Source of the DNA: Alentia gelatinosa
Lineage: Eukaryota; Annelida; Polychaeta; Phyllodocida; Polynoidae
Reading direction: 5' to 3'
Length of the DNA: 64,000 nt
Assembly (NCBI GenBank): GCA_950022655.1
Contig: OX465579.1
Span: forward strand, 43,751,950-43,815,949
The translations under genes were made by a program, and so were the position numbers. Positions 21,241 through 33,500 of this stretch are shown piece by piece; the stretch's first letter is position 1, and the number at the start of each line of letters is the position of its first letter. The notes beneath the pieces are model-generated. The model was given only the letters and a program-made list of their open reading frames with translations, was not told where the DNA came from and searched no databases.

Positions 21241-22425
21241 GACACTTGGTGTAAAAGTTGAAGGAAATAATGAATTCATCCCATCACTTCCCATCTCATC
21301 AAAAACCACATAGGTGTGGTGTTTTTGCTCACAGCATTAACCTATACTGTCATCATATGGAAGAAGGAAGTTCTTTGGAGTTTATTTGCTCCCATAAGGA
21401 GTGTGTATCAACAGACCTGTACATAGTGTCAACATGAAACACTACATTGAAAACCTCCCATGGCAGACTTGTATGCTGTAACTCGTTGATTGAGTAAATA
21501 ATTAAAAAAAAAGTCCCCATTGTCTCTCTTCCCCAATCTTAAGTAATTTTTCCTCTGTCCAAAAATTTCAAAGCAGAATACTGAAATTGAGCTTTCCCAT
21601 TCTTGAAAGAAAATGGTGAATTGGATTCACATTGAAGGACACACCCAGTACATAGTCTCAGACATGCTCCCTTTCACAAGGTACATAGTCTCTGACATGC
21701 AGCTTTTTCCCATGTGAGTGCCTTGCTTGAAACTCAAGTGCCCATGGTTAGCACCCAGTGCAGGGTACTTAGTTACTAGTGCAGTGACTTTTCCCATGTG
21801 GACGTTTATGAGAGCACACCAATGAGACTAGGGGGCCCTTATTACCAGTGGGAGGTATGCCAGTCTCACAGAAATCCAACACTAAGGTGAAACCCATTTT
21901 TAGTTTCATAACATTACTGTCAGTAGCTACAAGAATGAAACATCGATTCATACATATTTGAATTTTAAAAATCAGTCAAATAGTTTAAGAATCACAGAGG
22001 AAAGTCTAGTCAGATTAAGATTGGATTTGAGGAACCCAAGTATATAGAAAACAGTAGAAGGCATGGCACCACATAATGATTAGCACAGATGAACAGATTT
22101 ATTACAATAACTCTCTAGATACTGATGATAGGGACATGATATTAGCATACAGGGGTATTTTCACATGCTGAATCCAATGGAGATATTTATTTTCATGTAT
22201 ATTGATGAAGTCATAGTTGATTAGCAGCATATTGAGAGGGAAATTTGTAATGATACATTTTGCACAAAAACACTCAAATAATTAGTAGAAACCAAATGAG
22301 AGATATGTCAATGTTTATGCCATGGACCCAGGCAGGTTGTATATTACTATGCGAAGGGTTATAAGGAACAGACCTGACCAGAGTGGCATAGACACTGACA
22401 AGTCTAACTGGAGTTTGGTTTCATA
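21241..22425. other. no gene recognised
   Basis: AT-rich DNA with short local repeats around 21640-21710 (GTACATAGTCTCWGACATGC twice). No domain is recognised in any frame. Confidence 0.5.
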
Positions 22426-22675
22426 TTTATCCTACCCCTTCTCTACGACTTTATTTCTTTTTATGAAAGTCCAACGCAATTCCGTCCATGTTTGACAGCT
22501 GTCAGAATATCTGCTCTGCAGCCGGAACTATTTACATAGGTGAATAATTCCTAATCGCTGATTGGTCAATTTTTGTTATTTCTCAAGGTATATACATTTT
22601 ACTTTATTTAATGGCATGCCACATAAAATTTGCCTATGTTAAAACAATGACTGTTATTTATTAGGGGTAGGATAA
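22426..22675. mobile_element. repeat with TTTATCCTACCCC inverted ends, longer copy
   Basis: It starts TTTATCCTACCCC and ends TTATTAGGGGTAGGATAA. It is the same family as 1489-1620, which shares the TTATTAGGGGTAGGATAA right end, but the interior differs. Non-coding. Confidence 0.6.
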
Positions 22676-23550
22676 CACTCCTCTCTAATCTAGATCATGT
22701 CATACAAGGCAAAGCATATGTTTGACTTGTAAACAGGAATTTGGACAGCTAATTTGCATAATTTATCTTGAACCTGAAGTCTCCAGCCAGATCAGAGAAT
22801 TGATAAATTCAGTTTTTCAGTGTAGGTATTTCAAGATGCTGGTCATTAACATCTATAAAACTATGGCATATCATACATCAAATTAATCCTGTATGTATGC
22901 TCTTTGTAATTGAATAGGCATAAAATTGTTTGATTCATTCATCTTTGTGTGAAGAGCTTTTTTCTTTTTCAAATTGGTGCTTCATCAAGTTGTTCTGGTC
23001 ATAGAAATTCTGTGCTATCAACAAAGTGAAGCCCAAGATGTCCTCTAATTGGCTGAAATAGTGCTGTGGCACTTAAAATGGATGGATTAAACACTGTGCC
23101 TGACAGAGCAGTGGCCATTAAGCAGGGTTTATGCCCAGGCCAATCTTTCTTAGATAAAAAATCACAAATTCTAAAAGGATACTGCACCTTTATTTTGATA
23201 GTATATGTGATGAACAGGCGCTTGTGGAGAACCATTTGAAAAGCAATGATTGAGAAATGTATTGTTTTCGCACTGACTGAGGGCCACCATGCGCGTTGCT
23301 AGTGCCAACCCTTCACTCCAATCCCAATAACTATATCAAGTTGGTCTTTGACTGTTTGAAAGTGAGACAATTCTTTTGAGAATGTTCTCACATTGATATA
23401 TCTTTTGAAATGTCAAAGTACAGTTAGTTAGCCTTGTCTTGGCAAGTAGAATGCCATCACATGAATGCGGTCTATTACAGATACTAGGTGAATATTTCCA
23501 TTTTATTATCATTTACAAACAAGTGGTTTCTTATGTTTCACTGTATATTA
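22676..23550. other. no gene recognised
   Basis: Short frames only, and no recognisable motif. Confidence 0.5.
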
Positions 23551-23631
23551 TTGTTGGTGTTATTGTTGGTGTTGTTGTTGTTGTTGTTGTTGTCGTCGTC
23601 GTCGTCGTCGTTGTTGTTGTTGTTGTTGTTG

Positions 23632-23668
<37 letters not shown>

Positions 23669-23700
23669 CATTATCATTACTATTATTATTATCATTGTTA
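23551..23700. repeat. compound trinucleotide microsatellite (GTT)n(GTC)n(GTT)n(ATT)n
   Basis: About 150 bp of triplets change from GTT to GTC, back to GTT, then ATT. The poly-Val, poly-Leu and poly-Ile frames across it are artefacts. Confidence 0.95.
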
Positions 23701-24209
23701 TTGTGTATTTCAAATTACTTCATATATATGTCACCATATAACTTATCATATATATAAATTTCCGCCATTGAATGGGAATCACTATGTCTCTAGCGGCTCT
23801 GGGAGGCCCTTGGTCGGTGGGTGTCCCATTGATTTTTGTATCCGCTGAAGGTAAGAGGGCCGCTTACAGGTTAGTGGTGGGCGGCCCAGGGCGGGCTGAA
23901 GGCTTTGAAGGTGTGATATTCTGAGGGCCGTAGCGGCTCTGGGCGGCTCATAGTGAGTCACTTAAAGTGCCACTGACTTCTCTCAGAAGTTATGTAGGGG
24001 ACTATGACTTGGGTGTATTAAAAGAAACGAATTTCACAAGGTATTATTTATGTAATTTTATTTATTTTAATAATTTGTGTATTTGTTTTATATCGCTTTG
24101 GTATCTATTTTCCATCTATTTGCTTAGAATGTGTTAATCGTTTAACCTTTTATCTAATAACCAGTGTTTCCTTCATTTATATAGGTATTATCTACTAAAT
24201 AACCAATGG

Positions 24210-24278
24210 CAGACTGAAAACTCCGCATAAGGGGCCATCCCGCTTAAGAGGGGTGTCCCCTTAAGCGGGGTTTTTACT
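24210..24278. mobile_element. degraded mini-copy of the pogo/Tigger-like MITE
   Basis: CAGACTGAAAACTCCGC at the left and GCGGGGTTTTTACTATA at the right resemble the family ends in inverted orientation. CGCTTAAGAGGGGTGTCC in the middle matches the family interior. About 70 bp. Confidence 0.5.
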
Positions 24279-24722
24279 ATACATATACATTTATAATTGA
24301 GCTAGGTAGATACAATATATTCCTCTTTAATCGCCGTTTTAAAGCCTAGTATATCATATTCAACTCCTGTGAGTTTGTTATCATTTACAATTAAACCACT
24401 ACTGCTAACTGAATTAATGAAGATTAAATGTTATCAACCATTTTTTGTCAGATCACTGGGAACAGTGATGACACAATGTCAGTTGGCACTATCTTTCCTC
24501 ATATGTTGTTGGTCGGTGTACTAAACCATGTGTAGCAGAGGCCAGTCACTGTGACCAATGTCATCAAATTTATGGATGCCAATGGAACACCCTTTTTATA
24601 TCAACTTTAAAACCATTCTAGATCTAGATTACAAAATTCGTTTTTATGATAGGAGGGCTAGTAGTTGTCCTACTTATGTAAAAATACCCATAATTATCAC
24701 AAAAAATGACATAGACGAAGGT

Positions 24723-24755
24723 GATCACACCTTTCCAAAGAGGAAAGGTGTGATC
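24723..24755. repeat. perfect 14-bp stem hairpin
   Basis: GATCACACCTTTCC (24723-24736), a 5-base loop AAAGA, then GGAAAGGTGTGATC (24742-24755). The function is unknown. The surrounding open frame (24558-24803) has no recognisable domain. Confidence 0.75.
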
Positions 24756-25231
24756 CGTCTTTCTTACATAAATGAATTATGTTTTTTTCAGTCACTGACT
24801 TGAAAGAGAGGGTAGAATTCTACGAGGATTCCTGGTTATTTTCCAATACCGCCAAGACGAAGAGATGTGAGTGGTCTCATTATTTTCAATTTTGTAGAGA
24901 ATAGGGTTTTAATTCCTTACTATCGTCTAAAAAAACATGATTATTATTCTTGTGTATTTCCAATTACTATATATATTATTCCTATGGTGAAACTCCTAAG
25001 CCAAAAGGATTTTTGTAGGAAATACATACCCAATATATTTGCATATAAATACGGGGCAGTCACCTGCCATCATTTCGATATACTACTACTGACACCTGCG
25101 CGTTTGGATAGGTAAGACTCAGTTCTCACTTGGATTTTTTTTTTTTTACCTTATTGGCAGGTTTTGATCTATATTTGATAAAACAATTAACGCCCAAACT
25201 TCACTCTCCTCTCTTATGTTTGATTGTATAT

Positions 25232-25372
25232 TATTGTTGTTGTTATTATTATTGTTGTTATTATTATTGTTGTTATTATTGTTGTTATTATTGTTGTTAT
25301 TATTATTATTATTACTATTATTACTATTATTATTATTATTATTATTATTATTATCATTGTTATTGTGTATTT
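25232..25372. repeat. (TTG/TTA/CTA) trinucleotide microsatellite
   Basis: About 140 bp of TTG, TTA and CTA triplets. The poly-Tyr and poly-Asn frames are artefacts. Confidence 0.95.
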
Positions 25373-25386
25373 CCAATAACTACATA

Positions 25387-25800
25387 CAGTAAAATCCTGT
25401 GTAAGCGGACACCCTCCGTTCCGGGCCAGAGTGTCAGTGCAAATTTCGGATATATGTAGAGGTGAAGGAAATCCCTGAAATCCTGAAATTCCCTGAGAAC
25501 TGGCATCCCGGTATATCGATTTGTTGGGGAGATAGAGGCGATGATAGATTTGAAATCATTTTTTCAATATCTTAATTGGGTCCGAAGTTATTAAACTTTG
25601 AATTATAAAATTCATTTTCTATGAATGTTCTCACGCACATTCATAAAAAAAAGCAAAAATTAATCTATTTTTGTTTGGGTGTCCGTCAGGGGTGTCCGCT
25701 TACACGGGTTTTATGCCTTTTCGTACCAAAATAACTGTCCGCTTACACAGGGTGTCCGCCTACGCGGGGTCTCCGCTTACGCAGGGTTTAATTTAACATC
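25387..25800. mobile_element. pogo/Tigger-like MITE, right end missing or diverged
   Basis: It starts CAGTAAAATCCTGTGTAAGCG after TA (25385-25386), with CGGACACCCTCCGTTCCGGG following as in the 974 element. The interior matches that element closely (ATTTTTTCAATATCTT, ATGAATRTNCTCAC, TTAATCTATTTTTG) through TCCGCTTACGCAGGGTTTAA. The expected GGGGTTCTACTG terminus is absent. Confidence 0.7.
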
Positions 25801-26157
25801 TAATAGAGGGGGGAAATTTCGTTCCAAGGGACAGGCCAAGGTCAAAATCTGACTTCATACCCAGAAAAAAAGTCAGCAATTTTTCAGTTCGCCCCCCACC
25901 CACCTAACTTTTCAAAATGTCCTGACGCCCCTGTTAAGCAATTACGACGTGATGACGGCGTTAGTTCTATATATACCAGTTGATGCTAACAACATTGAGT
26001 ATGTGGAAGCGGCGATTCTCATTTCCTGTGGAATCCTTTGAATATTTACTCATGAAGCGCCCTAAATTCTACAGATTTTTCTCTAATATCTAGTTTAACA
26101 TAATACATGTATATACATTTGTTGACCTATACCAGTTTCAGCTTTGTCCCTTGTTTG

Positions 26158-27032
26158 TTACCTACTACATTTAAAACGTTAGAATTTTCATCATATCCGC
26201 TTGGAGTTGCTCCCGTACAGAGAGACATAGTGAACCAGACCTAGGCATGGAGAGTGATGACCCACGAGAGTGAGAGTCTCGCGCAGTACTTAAATGAATC
26301 CTGTTACTCTTTTTTTGTGTTTGTCAACACAGATGTACTTCTATCCTTAGGATTTGTATCTAGCCATACAGAAAACATGATTTAGATCTGTAGTTTTTCA
26401 ATCTCCTTTTCTTGAGAAAATGCAATGAGATCACATTTCGCTGGTAGTCGGCAAAATCTGTGTCACAGGAAATAATGAGTAGCAAGTAAATGATAGTTCC
26501 AGGTATCAATAGTAGGGGGCGCCACTAATTAAGACGCGACAAAGTCGCTAGTTACCTACCACATATAAAACGTGTAATTTCCAGTACTATCCGCTTGGAG
26601 ATCTTCCCGCACATAGAGACAGAGTGAACCAGACATAGGGTTGGAGACTGAAGTACCAAGGGAGTGAGATTCTCGTGTATTTAAAAACTTGAACCTGTTC
26701 GTCTTTTTTGCAGGACTATACTCAGACAAACTTCTTCTCTTATGATTCATTTCGAGCCATGCCGAATTCAAAGTTTAGTATTGTAGTTTTCTAATCTACT
26801 TCTCTCGTGAGAAACCAATGAGATCTCAGGTTTTGCTGGTAGCCCTTTCAAAACTCTGCTGGTTCCCCCACCCACCACCAGCCTAGGTATTTGACCTATT
26901 TTGAGCATCTGGCTAAGTGGAGCAGTAGGTAGGGTGTTCGTCTAGGAATGTGAACGCTGGGGGTTCGAATCCAGCCCTAGATTTCATTTATACAATATTT
27001 TCGCCTTAACTCGGACTCGACAAAGTCGCTAG
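26158..27032. repeat. two tandem copies of a repeat of about 394 bp, the second split by a SINE
   Basis: Copy 1 runs from about 26158 to 26551 and copy 2 from 26552 to about 27032. Each starts TTACCTACYACAT and ends CGACAAAGTCGCTAG, and both share TATCCGCTTGGAG, AGTGAACCAGAC and TGAGATC words. Copy 2 carries the tRNA-like SINE at about 26900-26990 near its end. Confidence 0.7.
26903..26990 (+). mobile_element. tRNA-derived SINE
   Basis: TGGCTAAGTGG (26910-26920) matches the RNA polymerase III A box with one mismatch, and GGTTCGAATCC (26962-26972) is a perfect B box, at tRNA-like spacing. The seven bases before the A box and those after the T arm do not pair, so there is no acceptor stem. It is not a tRNA gene but a tRNA-derived short interspersed element. 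Confidence 0.7.
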
Positions 27033-28020
27033 TAAGGTATTATAACTTCAAAATATCTATCTTGCATTGTTCGAAAGACTTGTGGAATATTCAGGTGAAA
27101 CGTAGGGATTCACCTAGTTGGTACATCCTCTCACAATGGGCTTGAAGAGCGAAATTTGATATTTTCTGTTGACAGAAACAAAGTATGAGAGGACGTCCTG
27201 CCAAGGTAAATGGTGACCCTAGTCTTTGGTCAGGGGTGGTCATTGCCCCCTCCCCCCCCCCCCCCCCCGGGCGTCTCTCCCGACAGCGCACCTCATGCGC
27301 CCTCTCCCCCCTCTAGCGTATCTCACGCGAACTACGCACTCAGGTGCGCTCACTCTGCCCTCGCCTATACCTCACTCTCACACCAACCTCCACTCCGTGT
27401 ACACGTATTGCATCTTCTTGAGATTTCACGTTTATCTCACCCCTGGTATTTTTGTCCCATAGGCATAACATTGGGAACTCGTTCTCCATGACCCTACTAG
27501 TATCGCCGTTTGTTCTCCATGGTCTATATCCTGTGTGTCCTCCATTCTTTAAGCGTGTACAGGGGTGAGATAAATACAGAAAGCAACTCGTTTGGGTCAA
27601 AGTTGTTGTTCTCCAACAACTTTAGGAGAACGATGACTTTGACCAAAACTTCATTGTAAAAAATTGCAGTAAAATATACAGGATACTACCGTAAACATGG
27701 ACGGTATATTACCGTAGACTTATCTACAGTTTCATATAAATGTTAAGGTTGTCTAATTTTCGGAACAGTTAGTACTTTGAGGAAAACTCTTTTAGAAAGG
27801 ACAAATTATTCAGGACTTTTCTGATTTAAATGAAGTGTCACTTGCAAAAAAATTAACAAATTTTCAAAATAAAAAAACCTACCTACATCTGACTGACTCC
27901 CCTACTTTTTCAAAACTGGGCCATGAGGTGCTATAGGCGTTTCTGAAAATGTGACTTTCAGAGTATCCTCCTTTACAAATACTCGTTGATTCTATGAACA
28001 CTTATGAAAAAAGAGTTAAA
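27033..28020. other. no gene recognised; C-rich patch
   Basis: A C-run at about 27250-27268 is followed by CT-rich DNA to about 27420. CAGCGCACCTCATGCGCC and ACGCACTCAGGTGCGCTC show short inverted words. No coding domain is recognised. Confidence 0.45.
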
Positions 28021-30316
28021 ACACCTTGATTATGTGTAAAATGTTGTCTATTTATTAAACCATATGTACAAGTACTACAGGCAGATTCAATGCCAAGCAT
28101 GGTAGAAGTAAAGAAATGAATAATATTTAGGCCTACAAACAATTTACAACAAAATAAATAATCCCTAACAATGCGTGCGACATTGAGGGGCCACACTTTC
28201 AGTTTAGGCCTCTGTGCCGCACCGTGAGGGGCACAAGAGCCGGGAAGCAGTCAAGTGCGTTCATGACATCTGCACCAATCTGGCTTTACGATTGTGTATT
28301 TATTTACAAGTGGGATAGATACATATATATGTACATCATCCGTCTCGTCAGCACCATCAAGTCGCAATGAGGGGGGGGGGGGGGGGGCTATCTATAGGTT
28401 GCATTCTCTCGTTACCATTTAATTCAGTCCGAGTCAGGCACTAACCCAAGAGAATCCCAAATATACATAATACATCTTAATGAACGGAGGATGTTTCCAT
28501 CCGCCACTAACTCTGAAGACATCATTAACATCCACCAGTATTGAAAATTCTATTCCTATAAAAATTGTCTTGGCACAAAAGTCCTTCATTTATCGAAGCC
28601 TTATTAAAATGGATTACAGATAAATGAAGGGCGGAGCGAGAGGGTAGATTTATGGTTATCATGATCTATTTTGTATTTATCCCTTCTCTAGTCCAGAAAG
28701 AAAGCGTCTCTACAAAAAGGAACAGCAGCAGAAGCACAGACAGTAACAGCAGTATGTAACAAGTAGCGCTTACAATTATGCTGTATGGGTTAATGGCTGG
28801 GATTACTTGTTACCCTTATTTACAACTCCCCAGCCGGAGGTAGAGTTCTCGGAAATAAAAATACAATATATGTAAAATAATACATTTCTCAAAATAAATA
28901 AACTTTGCACGAGAATCTTTGGACAGCATCATGTTGGAAGCATTTGAGACAAGAACATACATAGACTGATTATGGACATGGTGAGAGATTTCTCCACCAG
29001 GGGGAAGGGCAGACCGAAGCCCCATATTGATTAATGCTTTGGTTGCAATCACAAAGAACTGCAGGCGAAGCTCTCGCACTGTATTCAGGCTTCACCATTG
29101 GGCTCCCTGATACCCGCGCAAGACACATCCAGGCCAATACATCCGTTGTCCCAGTCTCACTCAGTGATATGTGCGATTCCGTATATAGAGCACATGGCCT
29201 CCTCTGTTGTGTACATGGAATATTACCGTATCATAAAATGTTGAATTAAAAACAATGACGTAGTCATATACCACACAGTTTGTCATCTGGGTTATCTACA
29301 AGTCGGCTAACTACAGCGAGAAGAGCCCTTCTTCAGTGTCTGGCTGGAATCATTGGTCAGAGTTTGTCAATACGACTACCGGAAATAGGTAGTCCACACG
29401 CACCAGTCTCATGTTTTAAACTGAACCACATGTTTTATGTTTCTGACTGAAGGTTGTTACATACCCACATACACGATGTATGAAAGACACATTCACATAT
29501 CTACACGCTGTATATACGTACATGTATATATATATATATGTATAATTGCACTGACAGTCGTGCGTGATGAAAAAGAAAACCCATAACAAACAGAGTCTCT
29601 CACAAAACGTCGACCAATCTTAGTATTATGTCTCTAGAATTAAAACAGCACCTTCAGATAGAATGCCACCAGTCACTGAAAACCTCTCGGCACAATTCTG
29701 TGAGGAAATCGGTCCGCCTGTGTTTCCTCTAGGGGACACTCCTGTAAAATGTACACCTGTATACTGGTAGCGACGCTTGGAATGGCAGCCTCTTATTTAA
29801 AAGCGCACACATCACAAACTCATGCACTACTCACGCTCACACTTCTCCTATAACCACGTTACGAAAAGACCACTTCTTTGGCACTTTTATGGAAACATTT
29901 CTCTCTTCATCAAACTATACCCCGGAGTAGCAGTCGGAAAGAAAACATCGGAAACCCTAAAATAGACTCTATAGAAATCGTCGAAATGGTATATATATGT
30001 ACCCTACCGTCATATAGAAGTCGCCACCCAATGCGACCAGGGAATATAGACATACATTGTAATTAAATATATTCACATAGTGACAGATTTGAATCTCATT
30101 GACACTGATGTATATATATACATATATATAAAGAGAGATTTATATATAATAACTTTAAGTCTATCCCTATGGATATTCAATGTTATAAGTTACACACGTG
30201 ATACCTTGAACAAACTATGGAATGATTTTGAAGGGTTGCAATGTATATTGCATACAAGTATACAAAATAATACTGAATGATATGATGTATAGGATTTAGA
30301 TGCTGACAAGCGTGGG
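28021..30316 (-). other. probable 3' untranslated region and downstream flank of the PDE7 gene
   Basis: No coding domain is seen below the PDE7 stop. A minus-strand AATAAA at 28051-28056 is one candidate polyadenylation signal, which would give a 3'UTR of about 2.3 kb; another AATAAA-like site is near 28290-28300. A G-run (28371-28387) and TA-rich tracts (29525, 30110) lie inside. The extent is inferred only. Confidence 0.3.
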
Positions 30317-30501
30317 CTATGTTGGAGAGAGGTGAGAGCTTCTGGTAGACTGGGAAGAATGGATGTCGCCTAGCAACGGCGCTGTCAACGATTCTTCCTC
30401 CATTACGTGTCCTGCTGTTATGGCAACGTCCTGTTGGAGCTCCCCGTATCCTCCGGATGGGGCTTGGGTGTAACTGTCATCGGGGTGTTGGTCCTCGTCT
30501 C
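30317..30501 (-). CDS. PDE7: PDE7 terminal coding exon
   Basis: Acceptor TTCGCAG then GAGACGAGG; entering phase 1 completes a Gly codon. It encodes 60 residues rich in Asp, Gln and Ser, ending in HLSPT and TAG at 30317-30319. No domain; it forms the end of the tail. Confidence 0.85.
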
Positions 30502-33500
30502 CTGCGAAGAAGTAAGGAATATGTTTATGTAACCCCATTATGTGATGCTTTCATAGAATTTCATTTATTTTTCTAATTTCAGAGTTCAATTCTTAAATGT
30601 CTAGTCTATCCTAAATTATTGTGCTTTGTAGGTAAAATTATTAAAGATAAACAATATTTCTAAATGATAACTGAATGAAAGCGGGAACATTTGAAGCTAG
30701 CGGTAAATAACAAATACAAGTTAAGAAAATGTGCTATGGCTCTCCAAATATGCATATGTAAATTACCTGAGAGTGCTCGCCACTCGCCGATGCTTCTCAG
30801 CAATGGCTGCGACTCGTGCTCGAGAGATAGGCTGCGCGGCCGTTCAAACAGCACGCCGTGGAACTGTCGGGGCCGCAGGTTGGAGAACTCGGCGCTGCCC
30901 GATCGTCCCCGAGGCCGGCCCTCGGGTTGCGTCGGTGTGGTGTGCAGGTTTGTGTTGAGCGGTCGGAGCACCTGGCGACCCGACGTCGTCGTGTTGGAAT
31001 TAGCCTGGCGAGCTTGCAGCACACCCCCGACGGACGACCCCGGTGCCGCGGTCTGCGCCGCCGCCCGCTGCTTGCTCTGCAGAGGGCAGGCAATGTCGAT
31101 GGTCACCTCTTTGGGCGTGTGCGACCTGAGGCGCGAGGAGAGGCGACCGGCGAGGAGCGTGCCCGTGTTTCCGGCGGCGCGCGCGGCCAGCAGCGCACTC
31201 AGTGAACTCAGCCGGAACGTGGCCTCGATGTCCGAACTCAGGTTGGTGATCTTCGGGCGCTGGAGTAGGATATCGGACACGGACGCCTGACTGAGGTTCT
31301 CCAGCTGCTCCTTGTCGGCGAGCGACACAAGCTTCTCGGCGAGTCGGTCCAATGCCGCCGTGTGCTGCGTGTTGCCTGTCGACACCGGGAGGCTGTGCCG
31401 GCGCGACGTCTTGGACCCGTTCTGTGACGGCGGCCGCAGTTTGGGTAGACTCTCCCGGCGTGATGCTAGCAAGGCCTGAACGTCTCTGTGCAGCGACGGC
31501 GGGGGGAGACTGTGGCGCCTCAGCACGCAGCCGTCATTTAGGAAGTCCTCACTGTGGCATGGCGACTCAAAGCGGTCCTCGAGCACCACGTCCTCCGGAA
31601 CGTCGGCACAGTGCACGTTCACGTTAATGTTAATGTTCTCCTTACAGGAACTGTCCACCAGGTCGCCACCAACTACCACCTCGTCGTCCTCCTCCGAGCT
31701 GCACGCCTCCTGGCGACAGATGCCGTGTACGATGGGCACTTCCGCTTTGGCGATGATGCCGTCCCACAAGGCTTTGTTTTGGTGCATGTTGTTGAGCATG
31801 GTGTGGCTGAGAATCGTTGGGTTGAAATGGTGCCATTCGGTGAAGAGTGGACTCACAACGTATTGGATGAACCCTGTGACAAGAACCGAATCGACATTAA
31901 CACATAGTTTATTCATTATCCATGAAGAAAATCAATATCGCAAAGTATGACCATGATTGACGCCTGTATATCTTCTGATGACATTTCCTATTCCTTGGGT
32001 AGAATCTAAATTCAATTAATCCCTTCGGATATCGGTATGTTAAATCATCTTTGTATATAATTTAAAGTTCGATGTTTTCTTCCGGGTAAAATTTATCTTT
32101 ATCAACATATCTAAGAGGCTTCGATAATCTTCAGAAATTACGACCCTGATATTGACTGTTACTGCATGTAAGGCTTGGTTGGTTGTAAAACATTCAATGC
32201 ATATTGTACTGACACCTAATAAAAAGGTCTTACCAGATTGAATTTTAGCGACTGTCGTCTTATATCGATCACAGCTTGGCGTCACAGATAGATGGAGTTG
32301 TCTCTCATAGTCTCCTTGTTGGAAGAACTCGTCACAGATTTGTTCGCTCCACCGTTTCGACACGTCCCATGGTCTGCAGGGGTTACAGATGTCTGCGCAC
32401 TTCAGAACGATCTGAACGAAAGAACAAGTTATTGGTCAGCGAACTAAGTTGTAGGCGCAAGTATCTCTTATTCATCAGATATATTTAGATGTAAAAAAAT
32501 ACAATTTAAAAAAAATCACAAAAAATTAGATGCTAGTTATATGGCCTATGTAGATAGGATATATGCTGAAACTAATCCAGAGTAGGCTAAATATCGGACC
32601 TAAAGTTCTCTACTGAATATTGATTGTTGGCGAATATAGTATAGAATTGGTGAAAGTAAAGTTCGAGTGTTAAACTTACCTGGAGCGTAAAATGCCTATG
32701 GTCCTCTTTCGTCAGGTCCAACTCATTGGTTTCTAGCTGCCTCTGAAAAAGAGAAAGGGGAATACTTTGTCAGGAAAATATCAATAGTAACATACAGCTT
32801 TTTGTGACATATTTCTACCGAATATGGTCCTTATTGGCTGGTATATATATACATTGTTTGTACACGTTAAACGCACCTTAAAAACCGCCAATACGTCGTT
32901 GGATATTTTTAATCTAATTAAGAATGATCTGTACAACTAGTATTGCCATTAAATACATTTAGTTAGAAAATTCGAATATTACCTTGAATTGGTTAAGGAA
33001 TTCCTGTTGCCTGGTAATGTCAGTGGCAAGAATAAGTGAGCGTATTTGACACTCGATGGTACTGAAGGTTTGTGGATCTAGGTGGCTGAAGATGCCAGAC
33101 TCGTTAATAACACATACGGCTGACCGCCAATGGTGGTTCTCCAGTACGGAAGAGTTCTGCAAGGACAAAACATAACTTTAATAATTCTGATCATTTTCAG
33201 ATTAGAAATGATACAAAGCACAGTGCTACGCGATTCAATAACTATATATGAACTTCGAAACCCGACCTGCCTCAATATGGTGCTGCCACCTACAGCTACT
33301 GGCCAGTGTCTATGTCAGCTGACCCCTACAGAATTGCCACTTATAAAACACGTAAAGATCCACATGAAATTATATATATGTGTGTGTGTATTTTGTAGAC
33401 ATGTATATATTCTACACAATCTAGGAAGTTTCCTGATCAATCCATCTTGGAAGAGAATAAAAGATACAAACTTCCTGAATCTAGTACTGAGCACGATTCG

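Noticed and set aside
23439..23757. Hydrophobic Val/Ile/Leu open frames resembling membrane segments
   Set aside because: They arise from GTT/ATT triplet repeats. The same applies to the poly-Tyr and poly-Asn frames at 25130-25459.
26903..26990. Functional tRNA gene
   Set aside because: A and B boxes are good but no acceptor stem can form; interpreted as a SINE head.
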